Of a stretch of DNA of 64,000 nucleotides, positions 22,287-36,100 are shown piece by piece. Each line of letters opens with the position of its first letter. Positions within the stretch are counted from its first letter, which is position 1. Position numbers and translations under genes: made by a program. The DNA is from Malus domestica (lineage: Eukaryota > Streptophyta > Magnoliopsida > Rosales > Rosaceae). The notes under the pieces were generated by a model that made no database searches, was not told the origin of the DNA, and saw only the letters and a list, made by a program, of their open reading frames with translations. The stretch is taken from contig NC_091672.1 in NCBI RefSeq assembly GCF_042453785.1, forward strand, positions 6,900,501 to 6,964,500, read 5' to 3'.

Positions 22287-23565
22287 CTACACTACTAGCA
22301 GCAATCTCTCCCTACTGGGGCTATCCCCCTTGGTACCACTGAGATCCACCAGCTGAATGTGGCTGATAAGACATAGATCATCCCTGATACTGAGGATACC
22401 TATTCTGATACTGAGGATCCTGAGAGTACTGTTGTTGTCCTGAGGTGTAGGGAGCGGTGTCGCCCTGGTAGTGGTAGGCACATCCTCGTCCAATCTGAGT
22501 ATAACCACCAGAACCTGAAGCGTGTTAGGTAGGTGCAGGTGGTGAGAAGGAAGGCTGCTAGGGTCTTTGCTAACTCTGAGGGCATTGGGCAGCCCTATGA
22601 CCCATATGTCCACAAGTAAAACATTCATTGCTACCTCTCATTCACTCCCCAAAATGCCGATTATTACACCTGCGGCATAAGGGAGCACCAGATCCACCTG
22701 TACCACCAAAATCTCTCTGTCTCTGGAACCTTAGACCTCCAGTGAATCTACCACCTCTCCTCTACATATTAGTACTCAATCCCCCTCTAGAAGAGCTGGA
22801 ACTGCCACCACTCCTCTTAAAGTTCTGAGTCTTGCGGGGTCCCTGAAATGCTTGCCCTTTTCCTTTGTCATCTCGTCTCTGGCCCCCATTTTTTCCTTCA
22901 TCATCTTCACTTTCACTAGGCACGTTCTCTGAGGCCTCAATCCTCAGTAGAATCTCATAAAACTCCTGGTAAGAGGCATAATGAGTCGATGTCACTATGG
23001 AATGCCATTTCTTCTTAGTACCCAAACTGAAACGGCGAAGCATCTCTACCTGATTAGCAGCAACCTCCGGATCATATCTCGACAGATTAGTAAACATCCT
23101 GTAATACTCATTAGCAAATATCTTTCCTTGCATGAGATGAGTAAACTCATGTTTCTTAAGATCGATATACGCAGGAGGAATGAACCTTTTCCAAAACCGC
23201 TCTTTAAACACCCTCCAGTCCGCAATCTCTTCTGGGGTCATCTGGTAAGACTCATGTCTCCACCAGGATGCAGGCTGTTCTCCCAAAAACTAGGTAGTCG
23301 TCTCGACCCACCTATCAGGAGAAAGATTCCCATGACTCTGCATCACCTGAAAGGTCTTCTCCACATGATTAAGCCATTTTTTTGCCCCCTCATGACCTTC
23401 ATTTCCTATGAAGTGAGTCAACTTCAAATTATGAACTGTCTCAAGAGGTGTCCTCTGAGGAGTATGGAATGATGTCTGAATGGCAGAAACTATAGCTTCC
23501 CCTAATTGAGCAATATCAGGGAAACTAGATTCAGCTGGTTGACGGGGCTCTCTACGAGGCGGCAT
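22287..23565 (-). pseudogene. Gypsy gag with zinc knuckle, interrupted
   Basis: Starts with MPPRREPRQP at 23565, continues through the retrotrans-gag core (ADWRVFKERFWKRFIPP, FTHLMQGKIFANEYY), a Ser-rich basic linker, and a CCHC knuckle CFTCGHMGHRAAQC near 22590-22635. An in-frame TAG at about 23287-23292 splits it, and the knuckle lies in a different frame from the core. Confidence 0.85.
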
Positions 23566-23629
23566 AGTTCTGACATAAGACATCACAAGGATTAGAACAT
23601 TCAAGAATTCTACACGACTGCTAAACCTA

Positions 23630-23642
23630 GGCTCTGATACCA
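23630..23642 (-). other. Primer-binding site (initiator tRNA-Met type)
   Basis: Minus-strand TGGTATCAGAGCC, three bases from the end of the 5' LTR. It matches the standard plant initiator-tRNA-Met PBS and fixes the element's direction. Confidence 0.85.
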
Positions 23643-23645
23643 AAC

Positions 23646-25974
23646 TGAAATACCCCGACCTAGATCAAGGCATGCTAGCCATCACGTGAGAGTGATGTAG
23701 CCATGTGCACAGTGCAGAAGCGATGATGATAAGAATTACACGAATAATTGAAAACAAAATTACTAGAGTGCACTACTAAACAGAAAGTGATAGGAGTTAG
23801 TTAAAACAGTAAACACTCCTAATCAGAGCATAAAGTCTAGGTGCAGTCCAGTAGGACAAGTACTAGTTATACAATACCAGGAATGTCCTACTATTAATTA
23901 AATAAGTCAGAACAGCCGACGTCTTCAAGCCACCAACAGCAAGCTTACTTAAAACCTGGAGGGGCGCAAAACAGAAAACGTGAGTGGGCAAAAACAATGT
24001 TTTACAAAACCATTTCATTTACCAACATAACTAAGCCCTCGCTGTAAAACATGTATAATTTCCCAGAATCAAGATATAAGCATATACATATATATATCTG
24101 AAATCATATCAAGTCAATTCATGCTTCACATAATCATATTCATATGTATGTCATGCCAAAATATAACAAAGTAAACAATCCAGGTAAGAATAATTTCATA
24201 GAAATATGATATGTTAGCCGAAACTCCTGTGGTAATTTGTACGACTGAATTCATAGCTCAAACTCAATCTAGCCGGAGTCACTACTATGACCTATACGGC
24301 AATATACTGCACATAAGTCGGAACCACTGAAAAGGGGTCTGTACGACAAGATTTGGTGAAATATAATTATGCTTAATTCTACTCTCTCATAATAGCCGGG
24401 TGATAATTCACTAGTCACCTACGAGTCGAAACCATAAATAAGGTTTGTACGACAAGACTGTGAACTTAAGTTGGATCCAATATGAGCATATAGTGCGGGA
24501 GGTGACGTAAATAAACAGACATGTACTTCATATCTCTGGCTAATTCATAATCACCCTAGGTGCAGTTTTATGAGCTTAACATTACTCAATCACATATCAC
24601 ATCATCGATGATTCACATAACCAAACATAACTTACCTGTGCCTCCACAGCACCACATTTATATATATATATATATATATATATGCAACCATGAAATGCAT
24701 ATTCAAAATATAAAAGCATTTGGCATATTATTTCAAAGCATACTTTCCTTAAAATGCAATTCTGGGAAATATATCAAGTATATAAATATATACTGAAAAA
24801 AAAGCCCACTCACTGATATGTCGACGGGTCATAACCCCTGAGTCACCCCTAGATACGCTCATCCTCCGGATAAGTCTCACCTATATGCGAATTAACTATA
24901 AAAACGTTATTTTAAAGCACATAGACAAAACTAGCTAATAACTTCTCATACATTGCTCAAAATGGGTATATGAATATATCATAGTGATCTACACAACCTC
25001 AGGATCATCCCCATATTTTTAGAAATAGTTTTGGACCTCCCACGCACCGCCATGCGCCGGCGGGTGCACGGCAAGACGCGCCACCACGCGCAAGGAACAG
25101 ATTCCCTAACTGCCGTTAGGAATATTCCTCGAAATATTCCGTTAAAACCCAACGAAAATCGTCTAAAATTATTTAATGTCATAAGAATATTCCGTCAGAC
25201 TTGACGGAATATTCTTCCATCTCCTACCTCCAGCTCCGGCAACCGTCGCCGGCGCCGGAAACTGGGCAATTTTTCAAACTCCTTAATCTCGCTCATTTCT
25301 TCACCATTTTTCATGCAATTTATACCAAAATGAAGCTAGGGACATCTACAATCATGTTATACCATTTTAAAGCTCTAAAGGTCACGAGATCTCACTGGAG
25401 AACTCCAAGAAAAACCGGCCAAACTTCGTCCACACGATCCCGACGTCTAAAACCTTCAAACGAAGCACTCCGAGCTTCCTTGGGACTTCACTAAGCTTCC
25501 TACAAGCTTGAAATTTCCAAAAACACGGAGATTTAACGTTTGCATGAACAGTACCCCAAATCGGGGTTATGGTTTCAACATGAAAACGAAGTTGTCCTTA
25601 CCTAAAAATGGTCTAGATGTGTTCCTGAGCTTGCAAGGAACACGATGGTACCTTCAACATCCTCGATCCGTCACGATTCAACGAGTTTTGGTGTTGTCCG
25701 TACACAATGCCGAGAGGGAGAAAGAGGGTGAAACCGAGAGAAATGAGAGAGAGAGCACGGGAGAGTGAGAGGGAGAAAGGTATGGATGTGTGTGGTCCAA
25801 AATGCACACCAATCACAATTCTTTAATCTTTTAGTTCTAATTGGGTCCAATTAGTTAGGAATAGAACCAATTGACCCAATTTCTTAATCCAAAACACAAA
25901 CACACATCCAACGCTCAAGGGTAAATCCGTCTTTTCACAACCACAATAATTAATCCTCGGGACGGGCTGTGACA
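23646..25974 (-). repeat. 5' LTR of the first gypsy element, full length
   Basis: Begins (plus strand) TGAAATACCCC and ends GGGCTGTGACA, followed by the GTATT target duplication. It contains a TA microsatellite at 24660-24682 and a palindrome-rich GGAATATTCC segment near 25120-25215. Confidence 0.88.
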
Positions 25975-25979
25975 GTATT

Positions 25980-27239
25980 TCAATTATTATTTGTATTAGT
26001 AATTGTTGTATGATTGAATTATGAATTTGTGTTTAAGAATGAGGTAAGTTACCAAGTTGTGTGATTTTTTATTATTTATCGAAATTAAAGAAATGTTCAT
26101 AAAAAACAATTAGAATAATTTACCTAAACTTTATTTTTTTAAAAGCTACCGGAAAAAAAAAATTAGAATAATTATTTAATAATCTCAACTAAAATTTTAA
26201 GTCATACCATTAGAGTGGAAAAGCAGTTTTTAGGTTATGACCTAAAAAATTTTGGATTAAATTTTTAAATTTTATCCCCAACCATTGGAGTTGGTCTAAG
26301 AGGAGAAAAATTGTTTGAATCCGAGATACATTGGGTTGAAAAGAACGACTGTAATTAACAATTCATCACTTACAAACGGTTTTCTTTTGTCAATTTTGCC
26401 ATCTTCCTGGGAATGAGAGTGAAATTAAATATATAAACCAAATACTTAAGGGAAGGAGAATCTTCCATTCACCTTCTAATTCTCACCGATCTTACGTTGT
26501 ACATAATAATAACCTCAAAATCTCAGCCACCACAAAAAGTTGCCCCATTAAATAAAAATGTGAATTGTTAATTTAGTTCCTGAATTATCACCTGAGTGAA
26601 AATTAGATCTTTAAACTATTTTTTTTAGAATAATCAATCATTGAATTATAAAACTTTGCCAATTACATCCATAATATTATATATTCGAAGCTACCGTATT
26701 CAATTTTCCGTCAATTTAAGTCACGTTACTTGCATGTGATACAAAGTAAAGCATTGGTAATTTTACATGAAGAAATAGTGTATGGAGTTAACTTTGGAGG
26801 GTAAATTAGACATTAGGTTCGCAACCTATATGAAATGTTGAGGGCTTACAGGCGAGAAAAGAACGGTATTACACTCTAAAGTATGTTAATTAATTTTATA
26901 AGATGTTGAGCTACATTTCATATTGTTAATTAATTTTATAATAAAATTCAAAATCTTTTTATGGTATCGGAATCGGATTGTCCCACACAGGACTAATTTT
27001 GTTTGTGTATATGTAAAAGGGCTAGTAAGCCCAATTTCCGTAAGATGCATTCCCATATAGTGAGAAAAGACAACGAGCAAAAAGGTTGGGAAAATATATC
27101 TACTATCCAATACCATTTGCCACGTGGTAGAAACCCATTTGCCGCATCCAAATTTCTTGGGCCATCATTGGCGGTTGATTGCGTCCATAAGTAACGGAGG
27201 AGAGAACTCAGAAGTTTGAGGATTGGAGAAACTCCTTCG
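25980..27239. other. STR9 upstream region, no gene seen
   Basis: AT-rich DNA. The phrase TGTTAATTAATTTTATA occurs twice (26884-26900 and 26926-26942). STR9's promoter and leader must lie in the right part (about 26950-27239), but I assign no specific box. Confidence 0.4.
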
Positions 27240-29232
27240 ATGGCAGGGATTGGCTGTTGCTGTACAACTCTGTCGTCCACAAGGTAACCTACTCCCCGTC
27301 TTTGTTTTTATGTTGGAAGGACTGCATCTTTACTAGGACAAGTTCCTATTCTGAATACTCTCAGGTTCTCGATGGTGAGTTTTCTTGTTTGGTTGCTGAG
27401 AAATTGTAGAAAACTAAGATTATAGAACCTTCTGTTCTATTGAAGCATTATGAGATGAAGAATACATTCAACTACTCATCTACATAGATGTGTTTTCTGG
27501 TAGTTTAGCTTGTTTTCAGACGAGGTCTAAAAGCGTTTTCAGATAATCAAAAACATTTATGATGGTGTTTAGAAGTTAAAAGTGATTACGGAATTCTGGA
27601 GAATCACCTAGTTCCAAGTGTTTTTTAGAGAAGGTTGCACCGAGGCCAACAACTGCCCGACCGTGTAGTGGTTCAGTTTGGATAATATCGCACGATTAGC
27701 ACCTAGTTCCAAGTGTTTTTTAGAGAAGCGCGTGTGGAAGAATAGATTTCCCATCGGAAACTTCACATGGTAAATTACAAATTACATTGTATGGTTCATT
27801 TTTAGTTGCACCGAGACCAACAGCTGCCCAACCGTGTAGTGGTTCAGTTTGGATAATATCGCATGATTAGCAGTTGGCCGCTAGCCCGACTACTAAGTGC
27901 TTTTTGAGAAGCACTTTTGAAATTTTTCTAGAAACTTAGCACTTGTTTAGGTTCACATTCTCATATACAGTACAAAATTTATCTTCATTTTGTTACATTT
28001 TGTTTCTTTTTAGATCATTTTGAACTCATGATAATATATGTCAGTGAATGTAGTGAAATTGTTCACATACATGAATATGAAAGTAAGGCGTACGAATTTT
28101 TTTGACAGCAATCTCCACACATCTTGGTTGAAATTTGAGACTCGTACTCATGGTGAAGGAACCATCTTAGGGCAACCAACCCGTCCTCGTCGGAATTTCT
28201 CAATCAGAGCAGAAGTGAATTTTGTAAGTGCAGAAGAAGCAAAAGAACTTATTGCAGTCGAGGGATATACTGTCATTGATGTCCGGGACAAATCTCAGTA
28301 CGAACGAGCTCATATCAAATCTTGCCATCATGTGCCTCTCTTCATTGAAAACCAAGACAATGATTTTGGTAAGCAAGTCTTTCTTTGACAACTCATTCTG
28401 ACTGACGTGGCATCATATCACCGTAAAGTAAGGATAATCGGAACTGCTCATTCTCTTTATCATCATCTAAAGATCATCTCTAGAAAAAGAAAAAGAAAAA
28501 CGGAATTTTGATTTTTTTTTATGAATTATGGGCAGGAACAATCATAAAGAGGACTCTCCACAACAATTTTTCTGGTCTTTTCTATGGGTTGCCTTTTACC
28601 AAACCGAACCCTGAATTTGTAGAGTCAGTAAAAAACCGGTTCTCACCTGAAAGTAAACTGTTACTGGTGTGTCAGGAAGGATTGAGGTTGGTTTTTTACC
28701 TAGTAATGCTAAGGGATTTCGATAACCAAAAGCGCTTCTGGCGGTGTTTTGTAAACCATTTGACAGTGTTCTTTTGTTTGCTTTTAATTTGAAGGTCTAC
28801 TGCTGCTGCTGATAAGTTGGAGCAAGCGGGTTTCGAAAACATAGCGTGTATAACTTCGGGTCTTCAAAGCATAAAACAAGGTTAGGATTCTAGCTCCAAC
28901 GTCTTTGCTTTCTCCGGGATTATCTGCTGTTTAAGATTGATCAATGACATTGCTACTCTTTACTACACCAGGAGCATTTGATTCCGTTGGTTCGACGGAG
29001 TTGCAAAATGCCGGCAAAGCCGGATTAGTCACTATTCAGGGAAAGATCTCGGCTGTACTTGGAACTGTGCTAATCTGTACGTCCTTTTGTATACTCTTAA
29101 AAGCACCTCCTGTTGCCATGGTCCATGAGATATCATATCTTCTTTTTTGATCAAATGCCAGGTGCATATTTGTTCATCACCTTCTTCCCCGATCAAGCAG
29201 AGAAGCTACTCGCAATTTTCACGACCACCTAG
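27240..29232 (+). CDS. STR9: Rhodanese-like domain protein 9 (STR9-like), plastid
   Basis: Six exons by GT/AG sites and phase: 27240-27283, 28109-28368, 28536-28686, 28795-28880, 28972-29076, 29162-29232; 238 residues. The N-terminus is Ser/Thr/Cys-rich then basic (PTRPRRNFSIRAEV), fitting a plastid transit peptide. The rhodanese domain follows: FVSAEEAKELI, YTVIDVRDKSQYERAHI, and the active-site loop VCQEGLRS with Cys present. After exon 4 come a Gly-rich stretch and a hydrophobic C-terminal segment (ISAVLGTVLICAYLFITFF), a probable membrane anchor. It resembles Arabidopsis At2g42220. Sulfurtransferase activity is family knowledge and not shown for this protein. It is convergent with TBCCD1, 0.9 kb away. 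Confidence 0.92.
27604..27871. repeat. Interleaved direct duplications in STR9 intron 1
   Basis: Two different segments are each present twice. CACCTAGTTCCAAGTGTTTT with its neighbours occurs at 27605-27633 and 27700-27727. A 67 bp segment starting GTTGCACCGAG and ending CGATTAGCA occurs at 27634-27700 and 27805-27871. The order is A-B-A-spacer-B. No ORF. Confidence 0.85.
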
Positions 29233-30108
29233 CCCGAAAACGATGCTGACATTTACAAGAAAGTTTGGCAGATCTCTCCAACCCCAAGTGATTCGAGTAA
29301 GGAGAGATTTCTAGGCATCTGCAACATCATAACATATCAAGGAAAAGAGGAAGAAAAGCCAGCTTGTATGAAATGGATGTATAAACTGTACATTTGTCTC
29401 TGTAAATTGTACTACCCCAACATTGTAGCGCGTTTTTGCAACAGCAAACCTTGGCTTAAAAATTCATTTCAAAGGGAACTTCAATGGAAATCCACCGGAG
29501 AAAACGATTCATTCAAACTCCGGTCCATCGACAGAAAAAAAAAAACTCCGGTCCATCTAGTCAAACAACGAAATCTAACCGGACATAGTTTATGTCAAAA
29601 CAGTAATGCACAAACAACATTGAACAAGTTTTTGCTACCTGATTCAGGTTCCAAACCAGTAGATCATGAGGGCAATCTACAACAATACAAGATGACGTTC
29701 CAACTATAAAAAAAATTAATATAAAGAGCTAAATCGCTATAGAATTATAATCTAAAAACAAAACCTCGCGATAAAGTAAAGAAACTCGAAGGTTAGAGTC
29801 GAGATCCAACATTCTAGACCCACAAAAGAGAGAATGGAAAATTCACAAGGCTGTGAACCTAGGTTAACAAAATATTACAGTAAGATTTTTTTTTTTACCC
29901 AAAAAAAATATTACAATGAGATTAGCAAATGTTTTTCTGATTCCATCTGTGCACCCTATCAATGCAACAATTATGCAGGGTACCATTCCAGAGTACCTGG
30001 GGTTGATCGGCAGCTGCCAACGGCACGACGAGCATGATAGGATTGAAGAATAAAACAGCAAGCTTCTTTCTGCACCGCTCTTGTTCTACGGCAGATGATG
30101 CCAAAAAA
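29233..30108. other. Convergent 3' flanks of STR9 and TBCCD1
   Basis: Holds both 3' UTRs. There are A-runs (29540-29550, 29885-29910) and a repeated CTCCGGTCCATC phrase (29518 and 29549). No coding region; the open frames here are short and unsupported. Confidence 0.45.
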
Positions 30109-33100
30109 TCATTCTCCTTGTAGGCAATAGAGCTGACGGATGTTTCCAGAAGCTGTCACATGGATTAAATTAGATAAACAGGGATCAAATCGATAAGCTT
30201 TTAAATGACATCCTACTCATCTTCTATAAAAGCTCATGAAATTACATGTAATGGTATGTCTTTGGCACAATTTCAACTCAATAATATGCAGTGATGGTTC
30301 ACATAAAGCCACATAAAAGAGGTTATTAACAACAGCCGTTTGTCGCCTGAAAATGCTGACAGAAAACAGTTCTTGATTGATCAAAATATAGGATATGCTG
30401 ATTAACTTTGTTTTGCAAAGTGCTGATCATGTTCCAAAGTACAATATTCTAGCACGTGTCAACGTGAGGAAACAATTGTAATAATGAGCATTACCATACA
30501 ACCAGTCTTTAAAGTATACGTGGAGAGCAGTTGATAATTCCCGCTTTCTATTTTCTTCAAGAGGTGCTTCCTTCAATAATTGCTTTACCTCCCCGAGATT
30601 GTTCTGCTGCAGAAAAAGTTGAGAATAATTAAAAGATAAATAACACTTGACCACGTCAATCAAACATCAAGGAATTCTTAGTAAAACTGTAAGAAAATAT
30701 CTACTAACTTAACCCAAATATAAACATAAAAAATCTACACTAATATTAAGCCGGAGTAAACATACGTTTCTATGCTGGGAAGCCATATAAGCATCTGGTA
30801 ATGGAAATGGGTTGTCTTTAGTGGAGCCCTGTGATTCACCTCCGTACCAGTTTGGAATCTGAATATAAAAGAAACATAAAGGACATAACTAGATAATTCA
30901 GAAAGAAAATGAGTAACTGTACAACCATGGCCATCTCAACCACCCTCCCCCAACCAAATGAAGAAACATACTCATAAAATACAACTGTTATGCCCCAAAA
31001 GTGCATGACTTTGTCCGAAGACTTTGCTGGTAGAGCCTTTCAGAGGCTTTTCTCTATTTAACTTCCGATAAAATTACTTCAGAAAATTAAGGAAAACTCT
31101 TTAATGCGCTATCCAAATCTAAATTAACAATCTGTAGTAAAAATTATAATACCAAGAAATTTGTGAACTGGTCAGGGTCTAAGTGTGCAGCAGACTCGGC
31201 CTGAGCCTCGGAGACACCTGCTGGATGAGATAATGAATCATGTGGGTCAACCGCTCCAAGTGGCAGGGGCTCATCCCATCTGTTGATAGTAGCGTCAACC
31301 CCAACTTCCTTCATGTGCTCCTCCAACTGACTGTAAAATGTATTGTATGGTGCCACCTGATAAAAGTCGGGAGGTGAAAACAAAGATCTGAACATGCTAA
31401 ATCTTCATTAGAACTCGAAGAATGAATCACATAAAACTATGATCATAACAAATATTTATTATGATCAAAGAATTTAATGCTACATTTCAGTAAAAACAAT
31501 TTAATTTTGTTAAAGTCAATTCAATTTGACGCCAAATGTTCAACATAACAAAACCATGCATACAAACCACTATTCAGAAATAAACCACAGCAAATAAATG
31601 CGTCAAGACTGTCAGCAAACATCAGTTTGAAAGGATGTGTGCATGTGTGTTGCAAAAACATGTTGACTATAAGTTGGTAAGTTTTGCATGACATTTCTTT
31701 CTTGTTTTACTCAGCAATTTAAAGAGTACAGGAAAACCTCTCAAATCTTAAAACAGATGTCAAAAACAACTATTACATCTGGGGACATGCTATCAAATGT
31801 AGAATGGAAAGAAAGTTCGTTTCTGACGATACGAATCACAATAGAAGTAGAAGAGTGGCCAATAACATGCCAGTGGAACATATTATTGTTTTAAGTTCAA
31901 TGCATATATGAGATAACAGAAAGAAAGTCATGGAGGTTTACAAAAAACCAAACAGGTTGAACCAATATACCAGCAAACCCACATTAAGATTAGTTGTAAC
32001 AAAAAGAAATCGACGTTAAGATATATTGCGGTAGATTATATTGTGAAAATTAATCTTCCCTAGTACTGGCTAGAAACAAAATGAAATCAACTCTTAGGGG
32101 CAAGACCTGCAGCTTATGGTTATCACCAACAATAAGTGGTCGCTGGTTGACCCCAAGGAAAAACATGCATTCGCGGCAGTTAGCAATGCAGATTCGATTT
32201 GCTGCTGTAATCACATGAACTCGCTCACAGTGTTCGATTCTCACAGCCTGCAAGAGACATCAGATCATCTAAGCTATAAGATTCAACTTAACCAGGTGAC
32301 ACAACGACCCACGTTCATTGCATATAAAACAGTAATTACCGGGTGGGCCACGCCACATGACAGTAATAAATCATTATACAGATAGGTAAGGATCAAAACA
32401 TGATTTTCCAGCATCATAAAGCTCAAGACATGTTAAAATTAAGACTGGCCATTTAAATAGAAGTGCATAGTTGGCCAGATGTATTTACGGGGAGTCTTTT
32501 GTTTTCAGATAATATTATAAAGCAATCACCAGACTATCAAAGCAAATAATGATATATAGTATTTACAGAATAAGGCTTTCCAGTAGAAAGCAAATATAAA
32601 CATACATTGAAACAGAGAATGTCTGAATTTTCTAAAGACCGGTTTAGTGTAATATACAGACATTGGACTACTTCCAATGTTCACTAAAGGGTAAAACGTC
32701 AGGCCTAACAATTAGATGTAACAAAAGTTATTAAATTTGATTAACTAAACCATTATGCAAGAACTGTAACTCAAAAACAAGTTGTGCAAAAACTTCCAAC
32801 TAAAATTGAATGAACTTACAACAAGATATCAACTTTGCATAACCACCACATAAGAAGCATATGAGGTAACTCACAGAAGCACCAGTCAACTTATGATTTC
32901 ACAAACATAGATAACAAGAAATCATCCGTAATTGTTCGATTGTGATCCAACCCAGTAATTTACACAATCATTCTATTATACAAGCTACCAGACAAACAAA
33001 ATTCAAAAGCCTTCTTTTTCATTGTGTTATATACTTGCATGGTAATTTCATTGACTTTAAAAAGTCGACTGCAAACGAACTTTGTATTCATAATAGGAAA

Positions 33101-36100
33101 GGGTAAATGAGTGCCAAAAGAAAGTGACTGGGCGGGCAAAGCTTAGTGGGAATGAAATGCAACGTGCCTACTTGCAAAGTCACTCTGAAGATATCAGTTA
33201 TTAGCATTATTGCAAAACATCAAGTAACCAAACTCAACCAACTTATCTAATACTAAATTTTCAGAGATGAGGGATAAACAAATCCAGAGACCTTTACAGA
33301 CCACAAGCTAATCATTCTGATAGTATGTTTAAAATTACTAGAGCGAGAAAACTATTTCCAATTCAACTATAAACTTCAGTACCACAGAAATAACCTTTTT
33401 TCGATATCCAACTATATATTAGGGAATAAGTACAACCAAAGTACACATATCACTCAACAGTCAATAAGCCAAAGCATATATACAAATGCCTTTCCTATTA
33501 CCTTTCCAACAGCTCCAAGAACAATTGTAGCATCAGAGCATCCATAAACTGTGGCATATCTCAGAGGTGCTAATATGTAGATAACTGAATCGTGGCAATT
33601 TAAAACCTGAAATTGCAAACGAGTTACTACCAAACCAATATACCTCTTAGAAGGAACAATCCAATTTTAGTTCACTGCTTTTACGCACAAAGCATGTAAA
33701 GAAACATGTTGAGAAAAGATAACAAGAAAGCTGACAATCTTGACAAGTTTCATTAACCAAGTGCATTATTAGTTCATTGGTCAATGATCTTTATAACTAA
33801 GATTAGGATCAAACTGAATGAGCAGCTACCTCCCTTCCTTGTGCATAATAGCAAGACCCAACAGACTCGAAACTTAAATAAGTAAATAATAATTAAAAGT
33901 GAAAAAATGCATTTATGAAATAATTTAAAATAAGTTAGCCAATTTGGAAACCAAAATATAGCCAAAACCTTCAATCCATCACAAACACAACACAACAGGT
34001 GCATTCTCACAGCCCCAAGAGCAAGTCCCCAATGTGGCATGCAATCACTCACATCTTCATAATCATTTCATGTCTATAACATGTAGCTATTAAGTTATTA
34101 GAACCCCAATAGAAATAATGACTTGATTCTTGTGCCTTATTAAGAATTGAGTTCTCTTCATTTTATTCTTTCTGATTCTAGATCCTGAACTTCTAGAAGT
34201 GTTGAATTTTGAAACATCCCGTAAATGTAGGACACAGAGGAAAAAAGAATGGATATTACATTTTTATAAACTAGTTACAAGAAAACATAAAAATGTCTTA
34301 TGATTCATGAACAAACCTTTACAGAAGAACCTTTAAGATCAGATGACTGCTTTACAAGTGATGACTTAGAGATCCCCTCAATAAAACTTGGGCCCCTGAC
34401 ACTAGATGAGCCCTTGTTTGAACTCGTGCAGGCATCAGCCATGGGAACATCTTGGTCTGAGGAACTGGGAGGCCCATTTTCTTTTGGAGAAATCCTTTCT
34501 GAAATATGTTCCAAAGAAGAACCTATATTCTGTAGAACCCAATCGTGAACTTGTGCTGCAGGAACAGGAACATCAGGCATATCAGGATCTGAATTTGCAA
34601 AAAAAGGAGCACGTTGGCTGAATAGATTTCCGTCAGATCCCTTGTCACCAAAGTGAAGCAGAAACCCAAGGTGCTCAAATTTCTCCATGGTCAAAACCTA
34701 TAAAGGGTTAAATCAGATCATTAAGTGGGCTTGGGAGATACCAACAAAAATGATACAACTATAAATTCCATAACATAAATAGAAACAAGAAATCAGCACC
34801 GGATGTCTATGATAAAAACACTAGGATACATAAGTTCTATGGCCCAACTTATTGTCATCCAGATTAACTGTTCCACCAGTACCATGTGTTGGATTTATTG
34901 AACTGCATTTCCATTCCATTAAACCTGTCCTACTTTACCTTTTTTTAGATTAATAATAACCAAACTTCAGTAAATATCATGCAATTGGAATGCAGAATGT
35001 AAGGTTCATTATTCAAACTTCAAACTTATCATGAAGAAATCACTTCCCACAAATACAAATGTTCATAAGTGATGATAATTGGTGTTGCACTTATGACCCA
35101 ACCAAAGCACAGATCAAGGATTTGGGTGGTGCTCACAGTACGAATAGTGTTTTTCTATCGAATTGGGAAAAAGTACCAGCAACCATTATCTTTAAATGCA
35201 CACAATTTACTTTTTGGTAGCCAAAAAGGTGAATAATCGACTAAACCAGAGAAGATTAAGTAGTAATTTCACATACCAGAGATTCTTCGCCATCACCCTC
35301 CACAGGTTCTGCTAAAAGAGAGACAAGATTGGCCAAATGCTTTTGCAGATATGATAACTGGTGTGCTTCTTCATCAGCCTGTGATGGCATAAACCGACGG
35401 CTATTGCTACGCACAAGCTGTCATGTGTTGGAATTCCAAGGTTGATATTAGTTTAAAGGTCGTACCCAGTGCACAAGGCTCCCGCTTTACGCAGGGTCTG
35501 GGAGAGGTGAATGTCGGCTAGCCTTACCCCCATTTATGGAGAGGCTGCTCCCAAGTCTCGAACCCGAGACCTACCGCTCAAGGTTGATATTAGTTTAATC
35601 CAATAAAATAAATGTCTCAAATCAAAGTCCGAGCAATTAAATATAAAATACGAAAAGTTTCAGGACACAAATGTTGCAACAAGTTATATAGTATTGCCCA
35701 AATCTTGATACTGAAAATGCTTTAGTATAGCCCTAAACCCTATGTACTACAAAAATCATCCAAATGAAACCAAATCAACAAAACCCTTTCCTAAAAGTTT
35801 ATAATCAATCTCGTGATTAACATTTTGCAACACTATGAGTACTTAAAGCTAATCAAACTGGGGCAGACACAATGTAGCACTGCCATTCCAAAGGAATCTA
35901 AGCATGCACATCCTAGAAGATAAAACTAAGAGCACCACTACAGGCTGAGGTTCGGTACTTGAGCATTCTAATAGTGCAGTTCAATCCAACAGTGTGGTAG
36001 ACAAGGTAACGAATTGTTACAACTCCATCCTAAAGTTTATAATCAACCTCATGATTACTATTTTGCAACGCTATGAGTACATAAAGCTAATTAAACCAGG

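Larger units (their letters stand above)
18522..25974 (-). mobile_element. Ty3/gypsy LTR retrotransposon (chromovirus, Tekay/Del-like), internally deleted
   Basis: Flanked by identical 5 bp target duplications GTATT (18517-18521 and 25975-25979). Transcription runs right to left: 5' LTR 23646-25974 (2,329 bp), PBS at 23630-23642, gag, protease, RT, RNase H, then 3' LTR 18522 to about 20292 (1.77 kb). LTR ends read TGTCACAGCCCGTCC...GGGGTGTNTCA in element sense. Integrase and about 600 bp of the start of the 3' LTR are missing, and the junction carries a MITE end (20293-20316). The LTRs differ at several percent of sites by eye. Stops and frame breaks cut every gene. The lineage call rests on RT/RNase H style and TGGTATCAGAGCC primer site. 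Confidence 0.9.

Noticed and set aside
28038..28108. STR9 start at the ATG at 28038
   Set aside because: This reads through an intron acceptor (TTTTTTTGACAG at 28108). The exon 27240-27283 supplies a better start and joins in phase.
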